Source: Levilactobacillus angrenensis (GTDB taxonomy: Bacteria > Bacillota > Bacilli > Lactobacillales > Lactobacillaceae). From it: a stretch of DNA of 64,000 nucleotides. The notes under the pieces were generated by a model. That model searched no databases. It was not told where the DNA came from and saw nothing but the letters and a program-made list of their open reading frames with translations. Shown here in pieces: positions 1 to 8,839 of the stretch. Numbering within the stretch: the stretch's first letter is position 1; the number at the start of each line of letters is the position of its first letter. The translations under genes and the position numbers were made by a program. The DNA lies in the NCBI RefSeq assembly GCF_003946085.1, contig NZ_RHOB01000007.1, forward strand, positions 82,619 through 146,618. The letters run 5' to 3'.

Positions 1-287
1 AGTACAAGACCAAGGTCAACCGTAAGTCACGGGAGAAGGGATACAAGAATCTCGACTTCTCACCAGATACTGACAGTGACCAAACAGCTGACAGTAACGA
101 ATTAGAAGTTGTCCGCACCAAGCGTGTTTCATTGAAGCCAATGGATAATGAAGAAGCCGTCTTACAAATGGACATGTTAGGCCATGACTTCTTTATCTAC
201 GAAGATGCCGAAACCAATGGTATCAGCATCGTTTACCGTCGGAATGACGGTCGCTATGGCTTGATTGAGGCCGATGATCAAGATTAA
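1..287 (+). CDS. hpf: Ribosome hibernation promoting factor, long form, C-terminal part (5' truncated)
   Basis: The reading frame enters from the left edge (first full codon at base 3) and ends at TAA 285-287. The visible 94 residues contain the C-terminal dimerisation domain of long HPF, with an acidic linker (SPDTDSDQ) followed by VRTKRVSLKPMDNEEAVLQM and a GHDFFIYEDAET segment that closes with YRRNDGRYGLIE. In this family the N-terminal domain binds the 30S decoding region and the C-terminal domain joins two ribosomes into 100S dimers during slow growth. The N-terminal domain lies outside the window. hpf directly upstream of secA is a usual Firmicutes arrangement. Confidence 0.93.
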   Translation, partial: YKTKVNRKSREKGYKNLDFSPDTDSDQTADSNELEVVRTKRVSLKPMDNEEAVLQMDMLGHDFFIYEDAETNGISIVYRRNDGRYGLIEADDQD

Positions 288-304
288 GTAAGTTTAATTG
301 ACGA

Positions 305-332
305 AGCGCCGCGTGTCTGCGGTGCTTTTTTT
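305..332 (+). terminator. Rho-independent terminator of hpf
   Basis: A GCGCCGC/GCGGTGC stem (one G-T pair) with a 6-nt loop is followed by seven T residues, 18 bases after the hpf stop. Confidence 0.85.
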
Positions 333-641
333 ATGGCCTGTGGTACGCTACAGGTAGGTGACACCGCGATTTAATCTCCGTGCAATCCTGGGGCAATCGC
401 CAGCTGTTATCCTAGAGGAGTCGTCACTTTGCGGCAAAAAGCCGAAATAAATTAAACGTTAAACTAATTTTGTTAACCCCATTTGTAGTTGCTATACCGC
501 CAAAGAAACCGCTTCACTGCGCGAGAGCTGTGGAGATTTGTTTCATCTTGGCCGGGATAGTGGTAAAATGTAGGTTGATTTATTGCAAATAAATGGGTAA
601 CTTTAAATAGACTTACTAAATGTACTGAAGGGAATTCTCAC
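333..641. other. hpf-secA intergenic region
   Basis: About 310 bases without an open frame. A TAAAAT at 564-569 is a reasonable -10 for secA, with a weak TTTCAT 17 bases upstream. A GAAGGGA ribosome site precedes the secA ATG at 642. I see no repeat copy or known riboswitch in the rest. Confidence 0.5.
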
Positions 642-3005
642 ATGGCAAATATTTTGAAACGATGGGTCGAAAGTGATCGCCGGACTTTACGACGCCTCAG
701 TAAATTAGCGGATCAAGTTGGCGCATACGCTGACGAGTACGCGGAACTTTCAGACGACGATTTGAAAGCTAAAACGCCTGAATTTAAGAAGCGTTATCAA
801 GACGGCGAAACGTTGGACGATTTACTGCCTGAGGCTTTCGCGGCTATCCGTGAAGGTGCCAAGCGGGTCCTCGGTCTCTATCCTTTCCACGTGCAGATCA
901 TGGGGGGAATTGTGCTTCATGAAGGGAACATTTCCGAAATGAAGACCGGTGAAGGGAAGACCTTGACCGCCACGATGCCCGTGTACCTGAATGCCTTAGC
1001 GGGTAAAGGGGTTCACGTGGTTACGGTTAACGAATACCTGTCTGCACGGGACGCAACTGAAATGGGTGAACTGTATACTTGGATGGGCTTAACAGTTGGG
1101 TTAAACTCCGCTGAAAAGTCACCTGAAGAAAAGCGCGAAGCCTACAATGCCGACATCACCTACTCAACCAACGGGGAAATCGGGTTCGATTACCTGCGGG
1201 ATAACATGGTGGTCTACAAAGAAGACATGGTCCAACGGCCATTGAACTTTGCGATTGTCGATGAAGTTGACTCCATCTTAATTGATGAAGCCCGGACGCC
1301 ATTGATCATTTCTGGCCAATCCGAAGGGACGAGTGCCCTGTATCAACGCGTTGACCGGTTCGCCAAGACGTTACACGAAAAAGATGACTTTAAGATCGAC
1401 CTGGAATCCAAGACGGTGGCATTGACTGACACTGGGATTGAAAAGGCCGAGAAGTACTTCAACTTAAAGAACCTGTATGACACGGACAACACGGCCTTGA
1501 CCCACCACATGGACCAAGCGCTGCGGGCCAACTTTATCATGCTGCGTGATAAGGACTACGTGGTTCAAGATGGTGAAGTCTTGATCGTTGATTCCTTTAC
1601 TGGGCGGGTCATGGACGGTCGTCGTTACTCTGACGGTCTGCACCAGGCCATTGAAGCCAAGGAAGGCGTCGAGATTCAAGAAGAAACTAAGACCATGGCC
1701 AACATTACGTACCAAAACTTGTTCCGGATGTACAAGAAACTCTCCGGGATGACAGGGACGGCCAAGACCGAAGCGGAAGAATTCCGGGAAATCTACAACA
1801 TGGAAGTTATCACCGTGCCGACCAACAAACCGGTCGTCCGGGTCGATCAACCTGACCTGTTGTACCCAACCTTGGAATCTAAGTTCAACGCGGTTGTTAA
1901 GGAAATCAAGACGTTACACGCTAAGGGACAACCGATGTTAATCGGGACCGTGGCCGTGGAAACGTCCGAATACCTGTCACAACGGTTGGACCAAGAAAAC
2001 ATTCCGCACGTAGTCTTGAACGCCAAGAACCACGCCAAGGAAGCCGACATTATTCAAAATGCTGGTCAAAAGGGTGCCGTTACCATCGCCACCAACATGG
2101 CCGGGCGGGGGACTGATATCAAATTAGGACCCGGCGTGGTTGAAATTGGTGGGTTAGCCGTTATCGGGACTGAACGTCACGAATCGCGGCGGATTGATAA
2201 CCAGCTTCGTGGACGTTCCGGTCGTCAAGGGGACCCTGGTATGACGCAATTCTACCTGTCCCTGGAAGATGATTTGATGCGGCGATTCGGTTCTGACCGG
2301 GTCAAGGCATTCTTGGAACGGATGAACGTGGATGGCGAAGATGCCGTTATCCGGAGTCGCATGATCACCAAGCAAGTGGAATCCGCCCAAAAGCGGGTCG
2401 AAGGGAACAACTACGATTCCCGGAAGAACGTCTTGCAATATGATGATGTTATGCGTCAACAACGGGACGTCATTTATGGCGAACGGAACCAAGTCATTAA
2501 CCAAGACAAGTCCCTGAAGTGGGTCTTGATGCCAATGATCCAACGGACCGTTGACCGGGTCGTTAACTTGCACACGCAAGGGGATCAATCCGACTGGGAC
2601 TTGGATACCTTACTGGACTTCGGGATTTCTGCCATGGTTTCACCAGATAAGATCAGTTTAGATGATCTGAAGGGCAAGACCGCTGACGAAATCAAGGCCT
2701 TCTTCATGGGCTTAGCCGAAGACGTTTACGCTGAAAAGCAAAAGCAACTGTACGATCCAGCTCAAATGCTCGAATTCGAAAAGGTTGTGCTCTTGCGTTG
2801 CGTGGACTCTCACTGGACCGACCACATTGATGCCATGGATCAATTACGGCAATCAATTGGGTTACGGGGTTATGGTCAGTTGAACCCACTGGTTGAATAC
2901 CAACAAGATGGATTCCGGATGTTCGGGGAAATGATCTCCGACATCGACTACGACGCCACGCGCCTGTTCATGAAGTCTGAAATTCGACAAAATATTACCC
3001 GATAA
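642..3005 (+). CDS. secA: Preprotein translocase ATPase SecA
   Basis: This 787-aa protein is the ATP-driven motor that pushes unfolded secretory proteins through SecYEG at the membrane. Visible marks are Walker A KTGEGKT (about residues 101-107), the DEAD-like [18 protein letters not shown] segment near residue 205, the motif IV-VI block [13 protein letters not shown]...[18 protein letters not shown], and the helical scaffold [20 protein letters not shown]. The protein stops at IRQNITR and lacks the cysteine-rich zinc-binding/SecB tail found in many SecAs, as is common in lactobacilli. The ATG follows a good GAAGGGA site. A strong terminator follows, so secA appears monocistronic, with prfB downstream. 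Confidence 0.98.
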   Translation: MANILKRWVESDRRTLRRLSKLADQVGAYADEYAELSDDDLKAKTPEFKKRYQDGETLDDLLPEAFAAIREGAKRVLGLYPFHVQIMGGIVLHEGNISEMKTGEGKTLTATMPVYLNALAGKGVHVVTVNEYLSARDATEMGELYTWMGLTVGLNSAEKSPEEKREAYNADITYSTNGEIGFDYLRDNMVVYKEDMVQRPLNFAIVDEVDSILIDEARTPLIISGQSEGTSALYQRVDRFAKTLHEKDDFKIDLESKTVALTDTGIEKAEKYFNLKNLYDTDNTALTHHMDQALRANFIMLRDKDYVVQDGEVLIVDSFTGRVMDGRRYSDGLHQAIEAKEGVEIQEETKTMANITYQNLFRMYKKLSGMTGTAKTEAEEFREIYNMEVITVPTNKPVVRVDQPDLLYPTLESKFNAVVKEIKTLHAKGQPMLIGTVAVETSEYLSQRLDQENIPHVVLNAKNHAKEADIIQNAGQKGAVTIATNMAGRGTDIKLGPGVVEIGGLAVIGTERHESRRIDNQLRGRSGRQGDPGMTQFYLSLEDDLMRRFGSDRVKAFLERMNVDGEDAVIRSRMITKQVESAQKRVEGNNYDSRKNVLQYDDVMRQQRDVIYGERNQVINQDKSLKWVLMPMIQRTVDRVVNLHTQGDQSDWDLDTLLDFGISAMVSPDKISLDDLKGKTADEIKAFFMGLAEDVYAEKQKQLYDPAQMLEFEKVVLLRCVDSHWTDHIDAMDQLRQSIGLRGYGQLNPLVEYQQDGFRMFGEMISDIDYDATRLFMKSEIRQNITR

Positions 3006-3015
3006 ACGGGAACGG

Positions 3016-3048
3016 ACGAGGCGGAAGAGATTCTTTCGCCTCGTTTTT
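3016..3048 (+). terminator. secA terminator
   Basis: A perfect ACGAGGCG/CGCCTCGT stem ends in TTTTT. The loop itself contains a GAAGAGATTCTTTC inner hairpin. Confidence 0.92.
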
Positions 3049-3076
3049 GTAATAAGAGTGTGACCAAAGGCGGTTA

Positions 3077-3400
3077 ACCAGTGCCTGTTGGCGCACGTTT
3101 CGGCTATGTTGCCTGGCGACACGTATAGGGGCTTGCCTGCCTTACCGTTCACTAGATATGGCTTGGCCCGGCGCCCTCAGCGTTTCAGCGTATAGCTAGT
3201 GAACTCTCGGCTATGGTAGTGGTTATTAACCGCTAGCTTAACCACCGTGCATGATAACCATTGCGGTTCGTCTCGCTGGACATCTGCTAGGGTGCACGGT
3301 AATAATAAAGTAGTCGCTGATGGTCATCTTAAGTCAGTGTTTATGAGGAGGGCTACGTTCGCCGGCATCCCTGGCTGACGTAGGCATCTGGTTTAACCAA
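3077..3400. repeat. Diverged mosaic copy of the intergenic repeat family
   Basis: This non-coding stretch between secA and prfB carries three blocks shared with other gaps. Bases 3077-3108 are the reverse complement of 14086-14116 (CATAGCCGAAACGTG...CAACAGGCA). The GTGAACTCTCGGCTA block near 3200 matches 4799-4815. The CCTGGCTGACGTAGG block near 3370 matches 5084-5098. The rest is too divergent to align by eye. It looks like an old, rearranged copy. Confidence 0.6.
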
Positions 3401-3436
3401 TCAAAAAACAAATAACTTAAAAAGGAGCCAACAAAC

Positions 3437-4553
3437 ATGGAATTAAGCGATGCAAAACGCGAAATTACTGCCATGAAAGAACAACTCACCGGCTTTAGGG
3501 GGTCACTTTGACTTTGATGCCCTGAACGAAAGCATCAGTGTCAATGAAGGCCAAATGGCCCAACCAGGCTTTTGGGACAACGCCCAGGCCGCGCAGAAGC
3601 TGATCGATGAGACCAACGAAATGAAGAAAAAGGTCGAGGAGTACCAGAAACTCTCTGATCAAGTGGATGACCTGGAAGTCGCGCTGGAATTGTTACAAGC
3701 AGAACCGGACGCTGATATGCAAGCCGAATTTGAAACGGATTTTGCGGCGGCGAAGAAAGCTCTACAACAATATAGTCTGAACATGTTGCTCAACCAAAAA
3801 TACGACCGCAACAATGCCATTTTGGAAATTCATCCGGGAGCCGGGGGGACTGAATCCCAGGACTGGGGTGAGATGTTGATGCGGATGTATACGCGTTGGG
3901 CCGACCAACATCAGTTTAAGGTCACCGTCTTGGATTACCAAGCTGGCGATGTGGCTGGCTTGAGCAGTGCGACGTTGTTGATTGCTGGGCACAATGCTTA
4001 CGGCTACTTGCGCTCCGAAAAGGGTGTGCACCGGCTAGTCCGCATTTCGCCGTTCGATTCGGCTGGGCGGCGACACACGTCCTTTGCGTCGGTGGATGTC
4101 TTGCCTGAGCTGGATGACTCCGTTGATGTAGAAATCAATCCGGCTGATTTGAAGGTCGACGTTTACCGGGCTTCTGGGGCGGGGGGCCAACACGTCAATA
4201 AGACGTCATCGGCCGTTCGGATCACCCACTTGCCTACGGGTATCGTGACCCAAAGTCAAGCGCAACGGTCGCAGCTGCAAAACCGGCAGACGGCCTTGGG
4301 GATGTTACGGGCCAAATTGTATGAACGTGAAGAAGAAAAGAAGGCGGCGGAAAAGGCCAAGCTCGAAGGCGACCAGATGGATATCGGCTGGGGCTCGCAA
4401 ATCCGCTCCTACGTCTTCCATCCGTACACCATGGTCAAAGATCACCGGACCAACTACGAAACGGGCAACGGGCAAGCTGTCATGGATGGCGACCTCGATC
4501 CGTTCATTGATGCCTATCTGCAATGGCAGTTGAGTCAGAAGAATCCCGATTAA
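3437..4553 (+). CDS. prfB: Peptide chain release factor 2, with programmed +1 frameshift
   Basis: RF2 recognises UGA/UAA and triggers peptide release through its GGQ loop, seen here as SGAGGQHVNKT. Frame 1 starts at ATG 3437 after AAAGGAG and runs 24 codons to CTT (3506-3508), where an in-frame TGA (3509-3511) interrupts it. The internal Shine-Dalgarno AGGGGG (3497-3502) just before CTT-TGA is the classic +1 frameshift signal. Skipping T3509 puts translation into the second frame (GAC at 3510) through TAA 4551-4553, giving about 371 aa, the normal RF2 length. Low RF2 makes the ribosome pause at TGA and shift, so the protein controls its own synthesis. This is not a pseudogene. Confidence 0.97.
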
Positions 4554-4557
4554 GCTG

Positions 4558-5166
4558 GGGTGTGATCACTGTCACCGCGCGACTTTTCGCGTTAAAATTA
4601 GTCAATTACAGCTTCGTAGTTAGAACTGGCCGCCTACCGTGCGCCAACTATGGGTTGGAACGCGGTGGGCGGACGGGCCGAGCCTAAGAAGCGGTCTCGG
4701 CCTCGCTTTGAGCCGAAGGTCACGTCTCAAAGACGCCAGTTTTCTAAGCGGCGAGAATCGCACCGCTAAGTAAACTCCCACGGCTGAACCCATATTTGGC
4801 GAACTCTCGGCTACAAGAGTGCGTACCAATAACAATCGGCTTAGTCCCAGGTGGCAGTTGATCTAGCGACTAGTTTCTAACATAGCATTGCTGATAATCA
4901 CCAACCCGCCGGAGGCAGCCAGAGGTGGAGCCAGCTGTGACGACGGTGTAGGCTGAGGTCTTTTCTCAGCCTACAGCGTGGGACGACTGGGAAGACTGGC
5001 CGGTTTTACCAGGCTTCAAAGCGAACCGGAAGCCCGCTCCTCAGGCTGGAGGTGTTCCCCATAGCAGGCGGAATCTCTGGCTGACGTAGGATCCTGTTTT
5101 CACTAACTTTAGTGGACAGAACACTGTCGTTTCGGGAATTGCCGCGTTAGCGCTACTTTCAACCTT
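4558..5166 (+). repeat. Near full-length ~0.6-kb structured intergenic repeat (copy A)
   Basis: The sequence aligns almost end to end with the copy at 33567-34201, at roughly 85% identity by eye. Shared hairpins include CCAAC/GTTGG inside GTGCGCC...GGGCGGAC (4646-4680 region), CGTCT-caa-AGACG, ACTCT/AGAGT (4803-4820), GGCTGAG/CTCAGCC (near 4950), GGCTTC/GAAGCC and CCTC/GAGG (5010-5050). It ends with CTTTCAACCTT (5156-5166). No frame is conserved between copies. The prfB terminator lies beyond the repeat (5193), so the element is probably transcribed as part of the prfB 3' UTR. Confidence 0.85.
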
Positions 5167-5192
5167 TAATTGATTATTAAAATAATGATTGC

Positions 5193-5225
5193 ATGGGTAA
5201 CGCGAATGTCGTGTTACCCATTTTT
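5193..5225 (+). terminator. Terminator downstream of prfB and the repeat
   Basis: A perfect 9-bp ATGGGTAAC/GTTACCCAT stem is followed by TTTTT. Confidence 0.85.
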
Positions 5226-5234
5226 GTTTCATGA

Positions 5235-5240
5235 TATACT
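5235..5240 (+). promoter_or_regulatory. Putative -10 box for the MinJ-like gene and phoPR
   Basis: TATACT lies 36 bases before the ATG at 5277. No convincing -35 is visible at normal spacing because the upstream terminator occupies that place. Confidence 0.45.
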
Positions 5241-5276
5241 GAGAACAGTTATCTTTTCAGGAAAGGTGTCGATTTC

Positions 5277-6431
5277 ATGCGGACATTTATTGCTTGTAGC
5301 ACGTACCTGCTACAGCCGCTGGTTTGGCTGGCGATTTTACGCGTTTGGCTGACCAGTCGCGCCCGGATCAAATCCGAGCGTCATGATTTTGGGAGTGCCG
5401 TCTACAGCGACCACTTCGAATTGCGTCATCTGTTGACTCAGGGCGTTGTCTTGGGCCTGGGTCTGTCAGTGATTAATCTAGTCGTGGGCTTTAGCCTGCC
5501 GCTATTATGGATCATCATTTACGAAGGTTTGGCCATCATCACACTGGTGGTCTTGCCGACGACGATTTTGCCGTTGACCCTGATGGTGGTGACCACGGTA
5601 TTGACGGTCTTTGGGGGACCTTACATAACGGGAAAACCGGATCTTTCGGCGATTGGCCTCAACTGGTCGACGGTTTCTGGAACCAACTATTTGTGGTTAG
5701 CCGTGGTTTTCTTTCTCTTGTTGGGACACTGGGTGGCACATTATGGCGGCCGCTTTGCGAGCCCCAAAATTTACGCCAAACAGCGGGGGAAGCGCATCGC
5801 GGGTTATCCGTGGCGTGAATTTCTAGTCTTGCCGATGGTGACCTTGGTGCCCGGGGATTGGTTGACCAGCCAGTGGGCGTTTTGGCCAGTCTTTCATTTT
5901 CAAGGCAAGAGCTTTGCTATCTTGGTTATCCCGTTGATTTTAGGCCTGCGTTTAACCATTTTTCGGCAGGCACCGCGCTTGGTTTACCGGCGGCTGGCGA
6001 AGCAGTTCGTTTGGCTAGCCGTTGCGGCGGCGGTCTTATGCGGGTGGGCGGCAGTTCGCCCCCAAGATTCGCCCTACCTATTAATCGTTCTGTTAGTTGG
6101 TTATGCGGTTATCCTATGGCGAGCTAAACGCTATGATGAACGACAACAATTCTGGTATTCTCAGGTCGACGATGGTGTACGTGTACTAGCGATTCGCCCG
6201 CAAACGCCAGCGGTAAAAATGGATCTGGCGGCCGGCGATATCATTTTGGAGTGCAACCACCGTCCCGTAAACAGTGAAACGAGTTTTTATGAGGCCCTCC
6301 TTGCCAATCCGGCGTATTGTCATTTACGCGTTCGGGACATGAATGGCGAGTTAAAGATGACGGAAACAGCGATTTATTCTGGGGCACCGCACGAAATCGG
6401 CATCGTTTTATTCAGAGATCAGGAGGGGTAA
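5277..6431 (+). CDS. PDZ-domain polytopic membrane protein, MinJ-like
   Basis: This 384-aa protein has about seven to eight hydrophobic segments in residues 1-280 and a C-terminal PDZ-like domain (about 295-384: VRVLAIRPQTPAVKMDLAAG...GDIILECNHRPVN). The same architecture is found in Bacillus MinJ, which links DivIVA to MinD and places the division site, and MinJ also lies near prfB there. I infer a role in division-site or polar organisation. The gene ends 4 bases before the response regulator start, inside an AGGAGG site, so the two are probably co-transcribed. ftsE-ftsX, often found between prfB and minJ in Firmicutes, are absent here. Confidence 0.75.
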   Translation: MRTFIACSTYLLQPLVWLAILRVWLTSRARIKSERHDFGSAVYSDHFELRHLLTQGVVLGLGLSVINLVVGFSLPLLWIIIYEGLAIITLVVLPTTILPLTLMVVTTVLTVFGGPYITGKPDLSAIGLNWSTVSGTNYLWLAVVFFLLLGHWVAHYGGRFASPKIYAKQRGKRIAGYPWREFLVLPMVTLVPGDWLTSQWAFWPVFHFQGKSFAILVIPLILGLRLTIFRQAPRLVYRRLAKQFVWLAVAAAVLCGWAAVRPQDSPYLLIVLLVGYAVILWRAKRYDERQQFWYSQVDDGVRVLAIRPQTPAVKMDLAAGDIILECNHRPVNSETSFYEALLANPAYCHLRVRDMNGELKMTETAIYSGAPHEIGIVLFRDQEG

Positions 6432-6435
6432 ATCT

Positions 6436-7143
6436 ATGAATCGAGTCCTAGTCGTCGATGACGAGCCCGCAATTGTCACGTTGTTGCAGTACAACTTGGA
6501 ACAAGCAGATTTTCAAGTTGTGACCGCAATCGACGGTGAGCAGGCGTTAAATTTAGCGTTACACGAAAAGTTTGATGTTATTCTGTTGGATTTAATGTTG
6601 CCCAAATTGGATGGCGTGGAGGTGACGAAACGCCTACGCCAAGAGAAAATTAAGACACCCATCATCATGGTCACGGCTAAGACTGGTGAATTCGATACGG
6701 TCTTTGGCTTGGAACTCGGCGCGGATGATTACATTACCAAGCCGTTTAGTCCCAGAGAGGTGATTGCCCGGATGAAGGCCGTTATGCGGCGGTATCACGA
6801 GGATGAACCGCAAGAGCAAGCGCCCAACAAGGTGGATCATCGCTTACAGGTCGGGGATTTGACCATCGACCAAGATAAGTTTCAAGTAAAACGGGGCGAC
6901 AAACCCATCGAGTTGACGCCTAAGGAATTTGAATTACTGTTGTTCTTCGCTAAACGTCCCGGTAAGGTATGGAGTCGAGAACAGCTGCTGGAAGGCGTTT
7001 GGGGATTTGACTATAGCGGGCAAACGCGGATGGTCGACATTCACGTGTCCCACTTGCGAGAAAAAATCGAACTGGACCCCAAGCATCCCGTATTATTAAA
7101 GACGGTGCGCGGCTTCGGTTACACGTTTGAGGCCCAGTCATGA
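6436..7143 (+). CDS. phoP: OmpR/PhoP-family response regulator (phosphate regulon)
   Basis: This 235-aa regulator has a receiver domain with acidic pocket D8/D9, phosphoacceptor D52 (VILLDLMLPKLDG), T80 and K102 (YITKPFSP). A winged-helix DNA-binding domain follows from about residue 130 (LTPKEFELLLFFAKRPGKVWSR...VHVSHLREKI region). The gene lies directly upstream of its kinase (ATGA overlap) and of pst with a Pho box, so PhoP is the natural assignment. It would bind TTTACA repeats when phosphate is low. The related WalR/YycF family is less likely because of this context. Confidence 0.9.
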   Translation: MNRVLVVDDEPAIVTLLQYNLEQADFQVVTAIDGEQALNLALHEKFDVILLDLMLPKLDGVEVTKRLRQEKIKTPIIMVTAKTGEFDTVFGLELGADDYITKPFSPREVIARMKAVMRRYHEDEPQEQAPNKVDHRLQVGDLTIDQDKFQVKRGDKPIELTPKEFELLLFFAKRPGKVWSREQLLEGVWGFDYSGQTRMVDIHVSHLREKIELDPKHPVLLKTVRGFGYTFEAQS

Positions 7144-8483
7144 TCCGGCAATTAGCCGTGGCGTTTGTGGGTCTTGGGGTGGTGAATACGCTACTGGTCT
7201 GGTGCGTCCGTGCGCCCCACGTGGCGCTGGCAACGCTGGTCGCGTGGTCAGTGGCCTTGCTGGAAACGGTACTACTCAGCGTCGTTTACCGGTGGCTCGA
7301 GCAGCGGATTGCAATTTTGACCAAGAAGGTCGAGGGAATCCGCCACGAGGAGACACCAGCCCACGTACTGTTGTCACCGCATGACCCCTTCCAGCAATTG
7401 GCCTTACAGATCAATTATCTGCAAACCCAACAGCGGAAGGCCCGGCGTGACATGGCCAGTCAAAATCAGGAATTTGCGACGTTGCTGGATTACCTGCCGA
7501 TTGGGGTCATGGTCATTGACCGGTACCGCAAAGTCGAGTTGGCTAACCCCGCGATGGAACAATTCTTACAGCGAAAAATTTCGCCGCGCCGGCACCCGTT
7601 TACTCAAGACGTCCAGCAGTTTGAGTTGGCTAGTCTGATCAATGCGGCGTTAAATGACCGCCAGACGCAGCACAAGACACTGAAACTACCGGGGGTGGTC
7701 AAGGAACGAACGGTCGACGTGCGGGCGATTTACACGGCGACCTCGCAGGATTATTTTCAGGTGTTGGTCTTGCTCTACGACGTCACGGAGGTGTACGCCG
7801 TGGAACAGATGCAGATGGACTTCGTGTCCAACGCCTCGCATGAGCTGAAGACGCCGGTCACGGCCATTTCGGGCTTCGCCAAGACGTTGTTGGCGGGGGC
7901 TAAGGATGACCCAGAGAAATCAGTCGAGTTCTTGAAGATCATTGACCAACAGAGTGAACGACTGGTCGAGCTGATCAACGACGTCTTGACGATTTCTCAC
8001 ATCGAATCAGGCAATGCCGTGGAGGTCGCCGAGGTGCCCGTCGGCCAGATGATTGCCAGTCAGGTGGCGCTGTTAGCTCCGCTGGCGGCGGTCAATGCCG
8101 TGACGCTCATCAACCAGGTTCCCAGTGGCTTGATGGCCGTCACCGACCAGCGTAAGTTCGATCAGATTTTGAAAAATGTGTTGAGCAACGCCATCAAATA
8201 CAATCGACCGCAAGGCACCGTCACGTTGACCAGTCAGGAAACGCCGCAAGCGTGGGCACTAACGATTGCGGATACGGGAATCGGCATCGCGCCGCAAGAC
8301 CAATTGCGGGTCTTCGAACGGTTCTACCGGGCAGATGTCTCGCATTCCAATCAGTTGGTCAGCGGTAGCGGGCTAGGCCTCGCCATCGTGCGGGAACTGG
8401 TGCAGTCGCTCAACGGTAAGATTGATTTGCAAAGTACCCCCGACGTCGGCACCCAGGTCACCATGACCTTCCCGGTGGCGTAA
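7140..8483 (+). CDS. phoR: PhoR-type sensor histidine kinase
   Basis: This 447-aa kinase has two N-terminal transmembrane helices separated by only a few residues (about 3-24 and 28-50), so there is essentially no extracellular sensor. A PAS domain (about 110-220, LLDYLPIGVMVIDRYRKVEL) follows, then the dimerisation/H-box with H234 (SNASHELKTPVTAI). The ATPase domain has N-box NVLSNAIKYN, DTGIGI and GSGLGLAIV. The start overlaps the phoP stop (ATGA). The missing extracellular loop fits sensing through the Pst transporter and PhoU rather than through a periplasmic-type domain. That mechanism is inference. Confidence 0.9.
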   Translation: MIRQLAVAFVGLGVVNTLLVWCVRAPHVALATLVAWSVALLETVLLSVVYRWLEQRIAILTKKVEGIRHEETPAHVLLSPHDPFQQLALQINYLQTQQRKARRDMASQNQEFATLLDYLPIGVMVIDRYRKVELANPAMEQFLQRKISPRRHPFTQDVQQFELASLINAALNDRQTQHKTLKLPGVVKERTVDVRAIYTATSQDYFQVLVLLYDVTEVYAVEQMQMDFVSNASHELKTPVTAISGFAKTLLAGAKDDPEKSVEFLKIIDQQSERLVELINDVLTISHIESGNAVEVAEVPVGQMIASQVALLAPLAAVNAVTLINQVPSGLMAVTDQRKFDQILKNVLSNAIKYNRPQGTVTLTSQETPQAWALTIADTGIGIAPQDQLRVFERFYRADVSHSNQLVSGSGLGLAIVRELVQSLNGKIDLQSTPDVGTQVTMTFPVA

Positions 8484-8510
8484 TCAGCGATATTAAAATT
8501 TAAAACCATC

Positions 8511-8541
8511 AGGACGTAGTCAGGGGATGACTGCGTCCTTT
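8511..8541 (+). terminator. phoR terminator
   Basis: An AGGACGTAGTCA/TGACTGCGTCCT stem with one wobble pair ends in TTTTG. It separates phoPR from pst. Confidence 0.85.
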
Positions 8542-8547
8542 TGCTTA

Positions 8548-8646
8548 GATTGGGCAGTTTCCGGCTCAAAGCGGAGCCGAGGCCGTCACTCAAACCCTAC
8601 TATCGCGTTCCAATCTATATTCGGTGGGACAGTGGGCGGCCAATTC
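8548..8646 (-). repeat. Inverted partial copy of the intergenic repeat (5' module)
   Basis: The reverse complement reads GGCCGCCCACTGTCC...GATTGGAACGCG...CTCGGCTCCGCTTTGAGCCGGAAA. This aligns with 33657-33750 of the full-length copy, with several substitutions. It lies between the phoR terminator and the pst promoter. Confidence 0.7.
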
Positions 8647-8732
8647 AAACGATGTCCTATTACCGTCAATTCACCCTGAAAAGGTGGGCGGCCAGCATGA
8701 TTTCGCTAAAAATTAGCCTAGGTCGGGATATA

Positions 8733-8786
8733 TTTACACAACCTTTACAATACGTCTACATGACATTTACATTGATTCGGTATACT
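8733..8786 (+). promoter_or_regulatory. Pho box and pstS promoter
   Basis: Four hexamers are spaced exactly 11 bases apart: TTTACA (8733), TTTACA (8744), TCTACA (8755) and TTTACA (8766). A TATACT -10 box follows at 8781-8786. Direct TT(A/T)ACA-N5 repeats are the established PhoP binding pattern in Firmicutes. The repeats replace a normal -35, as expected for an activator-dependent promoter. This is the strongest regulatory site in the window. Confidence 0.93.
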
Positions 8787-8839
8787 AAATTTTGAAATGG
8801 TTGGGCCAAAGACGCGCAACCGATTTAGGAGGTTACGGT

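Noticed and set aside
1464..1850. Long antisense frame inside secA, and similar ones inside uvrA, prfB, rnr and others
   Set aside because: They are shadows of strong codon bias in the true genes. No ribosome sites or recognisable domains are seen.
3509..3511. In-frame TGA in prfB as a sign of a pseudogene
   Set aside because: The AGGGGG...CTT-TGA-C context is the conserved programmed frameshift, and the downstream protein is complete.
4620..4835. Antisense frame in repeat copy A, with similar peptide pieces in copy B (33663-33911) and other copies
   Set aside because: Short shared peptides (GSAVGVYLAVR, AHRVPTHSWRT) reflect DNA identity only. The frames lose register between copies and lack ribosome sites, so I treat the repeats as non-coding.
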